Both the position numbers and the translations under genes were made by a program. This document shows, piece by piece, positions 1 to 13,100 of a stretch of 64,000 bases of DNA (position 1 is the first letter of the stretch; each line of letters opens with the position of its first letter). The notes below the pieces were generated by a model, which made no database searches, was not told where the DNA came from, and saw only the letters and a list, made by a program, of their open reading frames with translations. The DNA comes from Maniola hyperantus (lineage: Eukaryota > Arthropoda > Insecta > Lepidoptera > Nymphalidae), in NCBI RefSeq assembly GCF_902806685.2, contig NC_048547.1, positions 13,837,196 through 13,901,195 of the forward strand, written 5' to 3'.

Positions 1-997
1 AGTGATCCTATAAAGGTTCCTTTTTCCTTTTGATGTACGGAACCCTAAAAATTGAAAATTTATCTCTTTGTATCCAACCATGTGCTTCAAAAGCAGATTT
101 TATGCTTACAGAATTGGGTATTGTTTTATTTTTGTATCAGGAAACAGAATGAAGACAATATAATTAAAAACTGAATGTAATGATTACATAATTTCAATAT
201 ATACATATAAGTAACTAGATGATGCCCGCAACTTCGTCCGCGTGGATTCAGTGTTTTTAGGATTCCGTACCTCAAAAGGAAAAAGGGAACCCTTATAGGA
301 TCACTTTGTTGTCTGTCTGTCCGTCTGTCTCTCAAGAAACCTACAGGATACTTCCCGTTGACCTAGAATCATGAAATTTGGTAGGTAGGTGGGTCTTATA
401 GCTGGTATTAGGGGAAAAATCTGAAAACCGTGAATTTGTGGTTACATCACACAAAAAAAATTTAATTGTGGTCATGAACTAATAATTAGTATTTTCATAT
501 TTCGAAGTAAAATAACTATATCAAGTGGGGTATCATATGAAAGGGCTTCACCTGCAGGCCGATTGCGAATCGACTGCATCTATCATTTAATGACAGCATC
601 AATGTCAAAATATGGTTTTCCTAGCACGGTTCATTGAGACAGCCCACAAAGGATAGATGTGGACAAAAACATGTTTTGACAGTTCATTTACACTATCGAT
701 AAAATTTATTGGATGAAAAATGCTATTGCGGACGCGTTTTGAAGTTGGATGTCATATAAGAACTTCGATAAATGTTACGTCAAATGAGGTTTTCATTGAA
801 TCAACTCGAGAGGCTGTGCATTCTAAGACAATTTTTTATTTATTTTTATCCATCATAGTTTTTGAATTATCGTGCAAAATGTCGAAAAATACGACTGCAG
901 TATGGAACCCTCATTGCGCGAACCTGATTCGCACTTGGCCGGTTTTTTTTTTTTCTTTCTTTCAAATACCCAACTAACCAGTTTTATTCTTCATCAG
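1..997. repeat. Family A copies upstream of the first visible exon
   Basis: Positions 1-49 are the inverted start of a family A repeat cut by the window edge. About 213-253 is a family B fragment (gacttcgtccgcgtgg type). A near-full family A copy runs 254-954 on the + strand, from ggattccgtacctcaaaa to cttggccgg plus a T run. It is interrupted at 555-812 by a ~258-bp insert flanked by the 3-bp repeat CTG. No coding sequence is seen in 1-997. Confidence 0.8.
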
Positions 998-1177
998 CTA
1001 AACCCAGATGTCAACGCGTTCCAGCGGAAGTTCGTCAATGAGGTGCGTCGGTGCGATGAAATGGAACGGAAACTCCGCTACCTCGAGAAGGAGATCAGGA
1101 GGGACGGCATCCCCATGTTGGAGATACCTGGGGAAGTTCCCGAAGCGCCTCAGCCCAGGGAGATGATTGATCTTGAG
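998..1177 (+). CDS. Vha100-1: Vha100 exon (window exon 1)
   Basis: Sixty codons, phase 0 at both ends, from LNPDV to EMIDLE. Acceptor ttcatcag, donor gtaatc. It codes part of the N-terminal coiled-coil region. The preceding coding exon is not in the window. Confidence 0.95.
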
Positions 1178-4100
1178 GTAATCTTGCCAACCATTTATTA
1201 TGCCATTGCCATTTATTATGGGTAGAATTTTCTGCTAGATCAGGAGATTTATACTACAGGATATTATGTTTCCCTCAGCCCTCAGCAGTTGGTGATTCTT
1301 TTTGCCCCCCCCCTGCACTGTTTATTTTTCATAAAAATCTGGTAGCACTGGAGACGTCAAAAATGTTGTTTAATTAAAAAATCGACTATAGTGGTATTTT
1401 ATCGACTATGCGTGAACAATTTCTTGGCGGTTATGCTAGTGCAGGCTGGTAGCTGCAATCTCACTAGCAGCAACAATCGATTTGACCATACCATAAGGAC
1501 ATGACTATAATAACTACCTTGAACTTTTATCACGTGTCTCAAACTCTCAAGACTTAATTTGACAAGTCGTTGTAGGTAGAATCTGATTCAGATTTGCATC
1601 AAGTAATAAATTTGATTGTTTTCCTTATAATTTTCATTAATCTGTTGCTTAAACGTCTGTTTTAGGATTGGATAAATGAACCACGTACTTTTTGTGTTTC
1701 TAATGAGCTTGATTCGTTTTAATGCTGGATAACTTTTTTTTAATACAGATAAAAAATACAAATCCTAAATCAACTCACAGTTTACAAAACTGAAACAAAG
1801 CCGAGATCAGGACTGAAAGATTTTTTTCTGATTCTTCTCGGTAGGACAGGCATTCCGAACCAGTGTGGTAGATGCATTTGACGATTCTATTCTATTCTTT
1901 CACAATGAGCGTCGTTTCAATGGAAAGGCGTCCACTCCACATAGGCACAAAATATAATTAATACTACGTAAGTTGGTTCTCTTTCAAGGATTTCTACTGA
2001 GTATGGTCATCAGCGGCTTCCAAAGAGTAGCTTAGTATCGTCTGCCCAACTATAGTAGGGTGTCTCCCAGCTCCGTTTACCAGGATTGCCAACGAACGAC
2101 GAAAGAATTTGCTATAGGCTTTTTCATTGTGAGTCTTGATCAAGGAGCATTAGGAAGAAGGACTTAGCTTAAACTTAAGATAAAGTTAAAACGAGACAGA
2201 GCTATATCTCTCACATAAATCTTTCTCGTTTTAACTCAATCTTAAGTCTGAGCAAAGTCAAAGTGCTCTCTATAGATCTCAGCCAAAAACGATCTGTCCC
2301 ATGACATCTTTTTGATATTTTCCCACAGGCCACATTCGAGAAGCTGGAGAATGAGCTTCGCGAAGTGAACCAGAACGCGGAAGCCTTGAAGAGGAACTAC
2401 CTAGAGCTTACCGAGCTCAAACACATACTAAGGAAGACGCAAGTATTCTTCGACGAGGTAAGCCACCAAACAGATTTCTGGCGTTGAAAATATATATTTT
2501 TATTTTCTTTAACTCGTAATCAATTAATGTTAAAAGTTTTACATCTTAAAGCTTGAAAATTATCTGCCAGTCAATAGGATATGCGTTTCCATTGCAAAAC
2601 TTGTGATTATGAAGGTAGCCTTTGAGTTATGCGACCGCGACGCGCGACGGCGACGCGTACACTGCGTTGTGTAGAAATATAATATGGAGAGCATTTGAGG
2701 TGAGCGGCCACGACACGCGACACAGTTCAGCCGGAAATGTACTAGCGTGTAGCTTCTGCCGCGTAACAACACAACACAACACATCGATTTCATACAATAT
2801 ATTTTACTACTAAGTAGCTGATCTGAGTCCGCGACTTCGTCCGCGTGGAATTAGGTTTTTTAAAAATCCCGTGGGAACTTATTGATCTTCCGAAATAAAG
2901 CCAAGATAAATAAGTAGCCTGCCACTCTCCAGGTCTTTATCTATACGCACGCAAAAAGTCACGTCAATCCGTTGCACCGTTGCGACGTGATTTAAGAACA
3001 AACCAACAAACAAACACACTTTCGCATTAATAATAAGAAGACTGATGGTTAGAGAGAGATACGACACAAGGCGTCACGACACGCCACCCCAAATCGAATG
3101 CGTCTCTAACCAAACTAAATGTATGAAACCGATATGCTTCTGATGCGTTACGACTTACGACACAGCACGACATACTAGTATATTCCCGGCTTTATGGACA
3201 TATCAGTCGATCGTGCGACAATTCAGTGTCAGTCGCGTAGCTCAAAGTCACTTTATATTGCGGTCATCCCAATTCTTTCGGGCTTTTTGAAAATTCTCGT
3301 TTTTTCTCGCTACCACGAGCCGAAGCGGCTATCTGCAGTTGTTCGAATCACGTTGCGTTGCAATTATCGGAAAAAATTGTTCTATTAAAATCGTAATCTT
3401 TATAATATTTGCTGTTTACGTAAGCCACCTGTAGTTCAGTTCACTGTAACTTGTAAATTAATCGTTCAGATAAGATAATAGGGATCTCTGATACTAGTCA
3501 CCGTCACTTGTGTTGCGTATCAAATCAACGCGTAAAAATCATTATGATAGTCCTTTAATTATTAACAATAAAAAAGATGTTTTGTAGCACTACGTTCTAA
3601 AGTAATGTACATCGGCCTTTAGAATGCTATTTCGGCTTTGTAGAGCGTTCTCTGTCACTTACATCTATATGACGTTTTGTCGATCTCAATGACGACAACG
3701 CTCTACAAATTTGATATATCCTTCTAAATGTCGATGTACGTTACTTTCGGTCGCGTACTGTATGTCAGGTCTACTCTATCGTCAGCCGTAACGTCACAAT
3801 TATTTGGTTTTCTATTAGTTTCTCTAGCTTTAAATGCCAATGCATCTGAATCCGGGAACATACATTCCGAAGATAAACACATATTTGTATCCCAAAGGCA
3901 TATTTTTGTTTACAATCTCCTCAATTTCTCGAATTCGGCATTGGGGTTAGTCACTGTCATTACCTATTAATCCGGTAGATTTTCCGTGGGGTGATTACGT
4001 ATCTCACGACAGCCTTGCGACAGGCGTCAATCTCGCGATCATTGCTGTCACACGTCACACGTAACAGCGGCAGCGGCTACAAAGAGACAGCAATAGCCAC

Positions 4101-7100
4101 AAAGCAAAATAAGAAGAAGAAGAGAGACAGCAAATGAACTGTCGCATTGCTACTGCTGTCGCGTTGCTGTCGCTACTGCAACGTTTTACGTAATCACCCC
4201 GCCGCCGATCAGCAGGCACCGGCAGGATTTCGAACCGCGTCTCCCTTGGATATTGAGTTTTTTGCTCCTGTAGTACCTACTACCTATTTTGTTTCATGCA
4301 ATTACACCATTATTTTGGTAACTCCTCGTTACTATAGCCACACTATTATGATGATCGCAATATGAATAATCACAAGTTAGTGCTAAATATGTCTAAATTG
4401 GCAAATCATACAAACACCGGAATCTATGATGGCACAAGTTAAAATGAAGTAATTGATTAAAAAAAATGTTTTGAGAAGTTAGGCTTATGTAATGTTAACA
4501 GTCGATGCCATGCTGCTGTTGTAGAAAAAAACTAGCTCCAAATCGATGTTTATTTATTGAATCATTGGTGTTTAGTTTGAACCATCCAAATTATTATTAT
4601 TTTCTTTTTTTACAATCAATGTTTCATTTAAAACGGTCTTATAAGCCCAGACAAGGTTTTAATAACTGTTACAGTTAATGTCTGAAACTTAGGCGATCCC
4701 AGGTTTGTCTAATCAATTCTGAGGTCTGGCAAGAGATTTTAGGTAAAGTGCAAACTTTCGAAATTTGCGAATTTATTAACGAACTAGAAATAAACGAACT
4801 TTTCTTTAGTTCTAAGAGAGAATCGATGTCGGACAGTCTAAGGTTAAAAACTTAAATTGGCTCCTGCGGGATGATTCGCTAAGTCAGTGATCATCACTGA
4901 ATGAAAGCCATCAAGCTCATTTGACATTTATTTTTAATCCATTGAAGATTTGCTACGAAATATTACTTTTATATCGCTCATTAAAGCAGCAATGTAGAAC
5001 TAACCAATGCCAAATAAGTTTGATCGGCCCGTAACCTATAAATACATACAAGTAACTTTATTGCTTCTAAAAAAATAACTTCAACCTAACTTTTGTCAAA
5101 GACCACACCAGACCAGCTGCAAGCCTCCAGGTTGTGTAACATAAAGTATTCATCGTAATCGGTAGCAAATTCTGCCCCTTGATTGGATGTGAAAAATGTG
5201 AACAGCGAATTCAACCAATCAAGAGGCAGAATTTGCTGTCGATTACGATTACGATGTACACGTTTTTCTTACACAATCGGGGAGCAGATTATTTTACTTA
5301 CTGCTCAAGCTTTAAATTGAATTATGTAAGGCAGAAGTCGAAGGTTTGAGCTTTGCCTAACACCTCTTGCCATACTTTGAGGATTGACTAAGCAAACATA
5401 AGAGCGAAAAAGTTTCAGTTTTTGACTGTATAACAATTTCTAAATACCACAGAACACTAAATCTCTTCGCACTGCCTCTCTGTTCAAAGTTTGTTAACAC
5501 TTTCTGTCTATTAAATCTGAGGTCGTGGGTCTTCATCATAGTACAACTTGAACAGCGTTTTAAAAACCGGATATACTGTTAGGTGTCTTTGAAAGGATTC
5601 AAAAAGTCCAAAGTCAATGTCATATTCTTAGTTTGACCTGTCTTTGATCGTTTAGATTGGCATACGACGATAGACGATTCACAACTTCTGCGAGACATTT
5701 TAATAAAATATGGTTTCTAGAACGGTTAAACTGTTCGCATATTACAGGAAACCCGAGCCGCACGTGGCAAATTCATTAAGGGAATTCGCCAAAGAAATGC
5801 GTATACGTAACAGATTCGCTAGTTATCAAAGTTAATCTAACTTCGAATAATGTGTGGTTTGTGGCTCGTTTCGTAATATGCGCCCAGCTCAAAGCTGGAG
5901 ATTGACTTGTAACATTTTGGCGTAATGTATTTTGTAACTCACACCAATGACTGGCTTGTAACGTTAGTTAGTGATGTATCATTCACTCGATTGTCTGTTT
6001 TTTCGCGAATTCCCTTTGAGTATTACATAACTAGTCAATGCAGGTCGTGTCATCCCGAAAGCAAATCTCAAGCGCAAGGTGTAAAAATGGAGCACACTTG
6101 AGCCAAGAGCTCGAATGATACATTACAAGTCAGTCTGTGTCGCCTGTATTGTAACATCGCCTCGAATAGTACATTATAAACAAACGGTACATGTCAATCT
6201 CCAGCTTTATAGATCGTTTCGACTTGCTACCTGATTGACAGTTTAGCATTCAATTCGAAAGTTCGCTGGGACATTTTGATAATAAACTGGTCTCGACCGG
6301 TTCAATAAAATGTGGCATTGACATTGAACTTGTTTTTGATGCTAGCTCGGTTGTACACGATTCTCCTGACTAAATTGATGGGTCTACATAGTGCTATCCT
6401 CTTCACAATGATCCTTGCGGAAAAGGATGGCACTACATTAAGGGCGGCCGTAGCTGTGCAGCATGACTGATCGCTAGCTGCGACTGTAAAGCGGATTATT
6501 CCTTTCATTATCATAAACGAGACCATTCGAGCAGTCGCGACCGCTCCGAGCAGTTACAACTTACAAGACTGACCGAGCTGTTGACTGTTCTGACGCAGTA
6601 AGCAGTTATCCCCCTCCAATTACTAAATTGATTGCAGTTGAACATTGTTGAACACAGTTAAGTTGCACATTGAATTAGAAATGGCAGTTTAATTGTCAAC
6701 TGCCCCATTGGCTAAACAATTGCGAGGTGTTGACAAAGACTGCTCGAGCGGTCCGTGTTAGCTGTTCAACGGTTAAGTTCAAAATTGTCGCCTTTAGGCT
6801 GAGATCAATATTTTACGTTTATTCACACATAAGATAGTTAAACCCCCCCAATAGTACACTAGTCTCACAGCGCATCCGTAGTCCGCACTTCGTACGATTT
6901 CATCAATCAGATTATTAAAAATGGACTGGTAATTCATTATTCAATAATCGAATTAGTGGAACCTACTATGCGTTTGTGAGACTACATAGACATTATTCTG
7001 AATACGGAGCTAAGTAAAATCTGAGCAAAGACAAAAGTACGCTCTACAAATCTCAGTCTTATACCTGTTAAATAAGTTCGGAGATGTGTACAACGGGATT

Positions 7101-10100
7101 GGCATTGATTTTGGCGCCATTTCGGCGCATGTGTGCACAAGATGGCGGACCCGTCGCGCGAGGAGGAACAAGTGACGCTCCTGGGGGAGGAGGGCCTCAT
7201 GGCGGGAGGGCAAGCGCTGAAACTGGGGTATGCAGACCAACTGACAAACTTTAACGCTGATCGCGGACCAATCAGGATTTTCAGTATTTCGAATACTCGT
7301 CATTCGAATTTCGAGCACTCTTAAATCTGTCCTTCGTATTTCGAGTATGTGAATTCGTCATTCGAATTTCGAGTCCTTATAGTATCGTCATTCGAATTTC
7401 GGGCACTGTGCACCCATTGCGACTATAGAATGCGACCAATACGTACTGATTAAACCAATTGAGTAGATGCGTAGAGATGGCGTAGGTAAAAAGAGGTCTG
7501 AACGACACCGAAGGGTAATGTCCCCTTAGTTGTAACCTTAGCTTGTGAAAGAGCATACAGTACCGAAGCACCTACTGTATGTTCCTTCAGAAGCTAAGGT
7601 TGACTGAATAATCAATTTATCTGCGGTACAGGCATTCACGCTGTCGTACCACCAATGGTCGATGAATGACCTTGCGTAGATCAGAGTTCTTTTTACTTTA
7701 CGCCAACTGTACTGTATGTTATTCGGATTTTCAGTACTGAAAAAGCGTGAGGGCGCGTGTGGTGCATTGATTGGTACGCGGTCAGCTTTACTGTTCTCCG
7801 ACGTGCTCTGACTCCAGGGGCTGGTCCTTCAGCAGTCAGAGCAGGTCTCAGAGCGATGTTATCTTTGCAGCGCTTGTACTGTGACGCTGATACGGGAGTC
7901 TACGGCTCACCACTCAGGCAAGCATTGGAGACAGCCCGTTTATAGTACATTATCAGATTAACACCTCTATACTTCTTGTGTGATGGAATGACCAGCTTAG
8001 CGTAGCACCGACGTCACCCCAATAATTGAGAGTTCTAATACGACGCTTATCTATAGGTTTTAGGAGATCGCATGCCACGAGGCGCTCGCAAGAGGTGTGC
8101 AATACTTTTTCAGCACTGAACGGTGTGTCAGCAAGAGTCAACTGCATTGGGGCCATTACTAAAATGCTAATGACTGCTTCAGTGCTGTCGTGACGTCTTC
8201 TCACGCATTTTACACGGTAATAATGCTGATGTCACAAGCATCTTCAGTACTGAAAATTTCGGCTTTTGCTGCTCTTGCGGGTTTTGCAGTTTTTGCGGCA
8301 TGATCTCCTATAGTCCGAGCCCCCTATAGAGTGCTAATCGACTGCTGCCTGAGTGAGTTTTTTAACTAACAACGTTTTGTGAAAACACGATTTATTTTTG
8401 AAGTCCATCCGCGTATCAACACGGGTCGAATGATTCCATTGGAATTTTCCAAAAATCTTTTCCGTTTCCATACCGCCATGCTTTCTGTATTCTGTCATAT
8501 TTGCATGCTATTTTGAGTTTGTATTCATTTTATCGTAGCATCACATTTCTTTTTCCGTCTGCCAAATTAGAGTTACTGAAATGTTTGTACGAAAATGTAT
8601 CAAACACTTGTAGACGTTGTAACTACTAACATAGAAAAAGCTTTTTTGGTTGAAACTAGACTGATAGAAATAAAGACGCGTTGGCGCTATTTTTTTACTA
8701 CAACAAGCAATCTATACTTAGCATTATCCACAGACTTAAAAAAGCTAGACAAGGAACGTAGTAGACAACTTATTCATAAAACTTGACAGACCACTTGCTT
8801 TTCGTCCATGTACACTTAATGGCCTGCCCACGAACTTTCCGCTAGGAGCGGTGACTTAGAGCGGCGCGGGGATCATAAAAACTATGATGAAGCATGGTAT
8901 GCTGCTGCCAATCGCGCTGCTTAAGTTCATGAGCATTGCCCACATTTCTCCGTCTAAATGCTAATAAGCTGCTATGTCTATTAAGAATAGAGCGTGGAGG
9001 CCTTAGGGCCAAGAAAATTTGTTGGGCAGACCAATCAGATTATTGATATATGCCGTGATAATTTTTTCACGTCATCTCTTAATAATCTCATTGGTTGTCT
9101 GGTTGAAGTACACTTACCTCTTAGCTCCACTCCTTTTAGCTTCTGGACAGAGTAATGCATTTGTTTCACGCTCTTCAAGAGTCGTGGGTGGGCTGTAAGC
9201 CTCGTTACATTTGCCTAGAGTAATCGTTTTTTTTAGATGGTTTTCTCCGGACGCGGTTTTTGTGTCGCCCCGTTTCCTGTCTATCTTTTTCATTAAGTCT
9301 ATCTTATCATGGACATGTCATTATACTCGTGGGTTTCGTTTGCCGGCTTGTGACGTCACTGGGGCGTGTGTCTGTCTACATGTTTGTTTGTCCGCTAGCA
9401 CGAGGGTGGGGCCAGTACCACTGAGTCGATGACGCGAGCCCTGATATCCGACGACCCCAACCGACATATGGGACAGGTCCAACTAGGGTATGTATACGTG
9501 TACATACTGCACTAGTTGACAAGTTGAATTGCGGCTGATCAGCAGAATCACAATATAATTTCAAAGCACGATGAAGCGAAGAAAAAGTTTCAGGAACAAT
9601 GTTTGGCAATACTAAAAAAGTTTCCTGATTGGTCAGTGAGCGTCGATGTCCTCCATCATCGAAATGATTTCGTGTTGTTTTCCCTATCGGTGTATTTTGG
9701 AATCATTATGTTTTTGCAAGCGCATGAGTGTATGATTAGTAATCCTAAGTTATGATACTGGATGTTTTCCCGAGACGCTCTATGCCGGAATTATCTCGTC
9801 TGGGCAATCTAGAATCTCATTGTTTATTAGCGCTCGGTAAGCTTTCGGTATATTGAGCATACCGAATACTGCGCAATTGCTGCACTGACAAATAAGGAAC
9901 AGTCTTGCTTGTCTGCTATTCAGCTACATTTCAACTGAATAAATAAATTGGCTTAACCTCCAAATCTGATGAACTAAATTCTTTGTACCAAGAAACTAAC
10001 ATATAAAGTCGATCCCCTTAACCACGACGTATAATAATCTATCCAATATCTCACACAATCTTGACATTTTTATTATTTGTGTGTAGGCAACAAGCCTCCG

Positions 10101-13100
10101 ATGTAAATATTTACATTTAGATTAATTTTCTTTACGCTACTTGAGGCAACTTAGAATTAAAACACGTTACAATGACGCGTAGAAATCGATTGGGGGTATG
10201 GGTTTAATAAACTCTCATACCATATTGATGATGATAATGATACTCATTTTCAGTTAGCATTCTTCCACCTTAGACTGCATCTAACTTGGATATCACAGGG
10301 GATCGCAGTCAAGTGATAATTTGTCATCGAATAAAAAGAAATCTTGCGATTGATAAGCTCCGCACTATATTATATTATATTATTTATATATATTACTATA
10401 TTATATAATTTAATACTTATTGAACTAATCAATGCCTAGATTTTGATGACTAGGATTCTAGAATATTGACATTAATTAATAATTGTAAAGAAACAGCTAA
10501 ATTGCATGCTTAAGCCTAAATTTGCAAAATTTGGAAAACTGCTTTAGTGATGTTGATTTTAATAGAACTAATAAAAAATTGTCCTAGCTAACCTAATAAT
10601 AGTTTTGCTCAAAGAAATAACGAGCCAACGGTGAAATTTCGGAAGCGGTCTATGAGGCGAAAACGGGATTTTTAAGATGTTTTCCCGCTTACATGCTTAG
10701 TGACATGCTTGACAAGCAAACTTTAAAAAATCAGCATAGTTACAATAATGTTCTAATGACTGAACAGCTACCGCAACAACGTGGGAACCATGTTTAAAGA
10801 AACAACTCCATTTACACCACCAGGCAACCTGTTATATGTGTTTTGAAGCAGTTTGGTGCAAGTCTGCCTTACAAACTAAGCCACCATCAATCTGAAAGAA
10901 AAGCCAAACTGCGTTTAAAGATTTCAATCAACCTTTCTGACCGCTGCCAAAATCTTATCCATGTGCGCAGTTAACTTACGAGTTCTTTGATAGAAATATT
11001 TAGATGTAATATTGACGATTTGCTAAAATGTTTGCTTGATTTACTCCCTAGTTTTCGGGATAAACAAGAATCCTTGGAATTCCTGCCTTGGTTAGTAGTG
11101 TACAATGTAAATACGTAGTTGGGATGTAATGAGGAAATCTGGTTTGTGGTGATGTACGATCGACGCTTGTGTGGTTCTGATTTAGAAATCGTTGAAATCG
11201 AAATTTAGAAGCCTTGTCTTCTTTCGCCAGGCCCTTAGCTCCTGAACTTGTGATTGCTTTAACTGCAATCGCAATTGTTGTCTTTGTGTGAATTGACAGT
11301 ACCCTTGGTAAAACCAATATTGGTAGTGTGGCAGCCAATCAGAAGGATGATCCACAATTCTGATCCACAAATTTATTGCTGTTGAAGTTCAGGTTTCAGC
11401 CGGTTAAGCACCGTAGCTTGACAGCTACAGTGTGACTATTGCCTGACACTCTCTCACTATTGGCTTAAATACACAGTTTATGCAAGAGTTCTATAAATTC
11501 AGCCAATTACAACAATCTCGATTGTAGCCCTATGGATAATTACAATTAATGTTGTGCTTAAGAGGGTAGAATTCAGAATAATAACATGGCCAATTCGGTA
11601 GCAACATAAAATTAAAATAAATTCACAGGTCTAAAACTAGTATTCGTTATTACTAAAATGTGGACAAAAATTACAATATAACTTTAAGTTCTTGTTTACG
11701 CCATTTATTATATTTGCAAATAATCTATTATATACACACACACACGCACATTCAAACTCACACATAAGCATGTACGCAATGACATTTCCTTTCAAATTCC
11801 CCCTTCAGTCCGATTCCGCATTCTGGCGCTTACGCACGCTGAAAACCGCTCCTGTTTTGCACAACGAATGTGCCACGCAATTAAAAACACCCGCTCCGCT
11901 CCAAAAAGTGTGTAAACTCGCGAAATCAAGTGAAAACCGCAACTAATAAATAAACGCTAATTAATCCGCTAAAATAAGTGATCTGAACAAACCGTCAAGC
12001 AAAATAGGTACCTATAAAAAGTGCAAAATTAACCTATGACGTGTACATATTATCGCTAAACAATCTTGCTATCGAAACCCCTTAATTAAAATCAGTGCAG
12101 TTAAGTGTATCGGAAGGTCATCCCAAAGGTCATCATCAGCAAGGAGCAGATCCCCACTCACCAGTGACCGCCTGAAGCTCAGGTAATCCCACAATCCTTG
12201 TGGTTCCATCGACCGGATTTAATCCTTTTGTTCCATCGACCGGGATCCGATCCTTTTGTTCCCATCGTCCTGGATCCAATCTGTTCCCTAACTATCCCGT
12301 TTGACCTTTAAACCTTCCATATTCCCTCAAAAAACACTTACAACAAAACACTGAAAACGCTATTTATATATTCCAATACTTATTTCATAGGTAAGAATCG
12401 AATCACGCTTCATACATCGAGTACCGAATTTATTAAAAAATATACAAAAATTTTGTATATTTACGCATATTTGTGTTCAGATCATCGCATTATATTATAT
12501 TAACGCATCATATATAATTATTTACATGTATTTCTCAGTATTTTAGGTTTTAAGTTGTTTTTTTAATTCTACCTGCATTCCGTTCGATAAATTATTCTTT
12601 GATCCATAATTATAATCGACCTTATTCGCTTGAAATAACGCTTACTATCGTATATCAAAAGTCAAAATGGCTAAGACAAAGGAATCAACTAATCTAGAAA
12701 TCGTTAAATTGGAAGCAAAAAGGGAATTTTTATTTCAATCAGTTCAGCAAATTTATGATTTGTCACTTAAGGTGAGTGACCACGCACACAGAACGACTTT
12801 CATGTCCCGCATTCAATCTTTGGAGAAATTACGTCTAGATTTTACTACGAATTTAGATGAATTAATTTCAGCCTATTTGAACTCTGACCCTAAGTATGTT
12901 CCGAACTACTCCGCTCTTGGCGCGTTTGATACTTTATACTGTCAAATACAATATACGTTTAATGAGATTAAGACTGAGTCCACCACTTTGTCTCAGTGTG
13001 ATAATCAATACAGTTTGTTAAACAAAAAGTTACCTCCGATAGATTTGAAGAGTTTTGATGGCAACCCTTCAAAATGGACAATTTTTTATGAAAATTTTGT

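Noticed and set aside
872..1225. A separate 117-codon gene at 872
   Set aside because: Its first half is repeat family A text; its second half is the Vha100 exon plus read-through into the intron.
7133..7324. Small gene beginning at ATG 7142
   Set aside because: The ATG follows a splice acceptor and the 86-nt stretch joins in frame to the Vha100 exons on both sides.
11692..11946. 84-codon frame in each LTR
   Set aside because: Lies wholly inside the LTRs and shows no protein family. Explained as chance, duplicated by the LTR pair.
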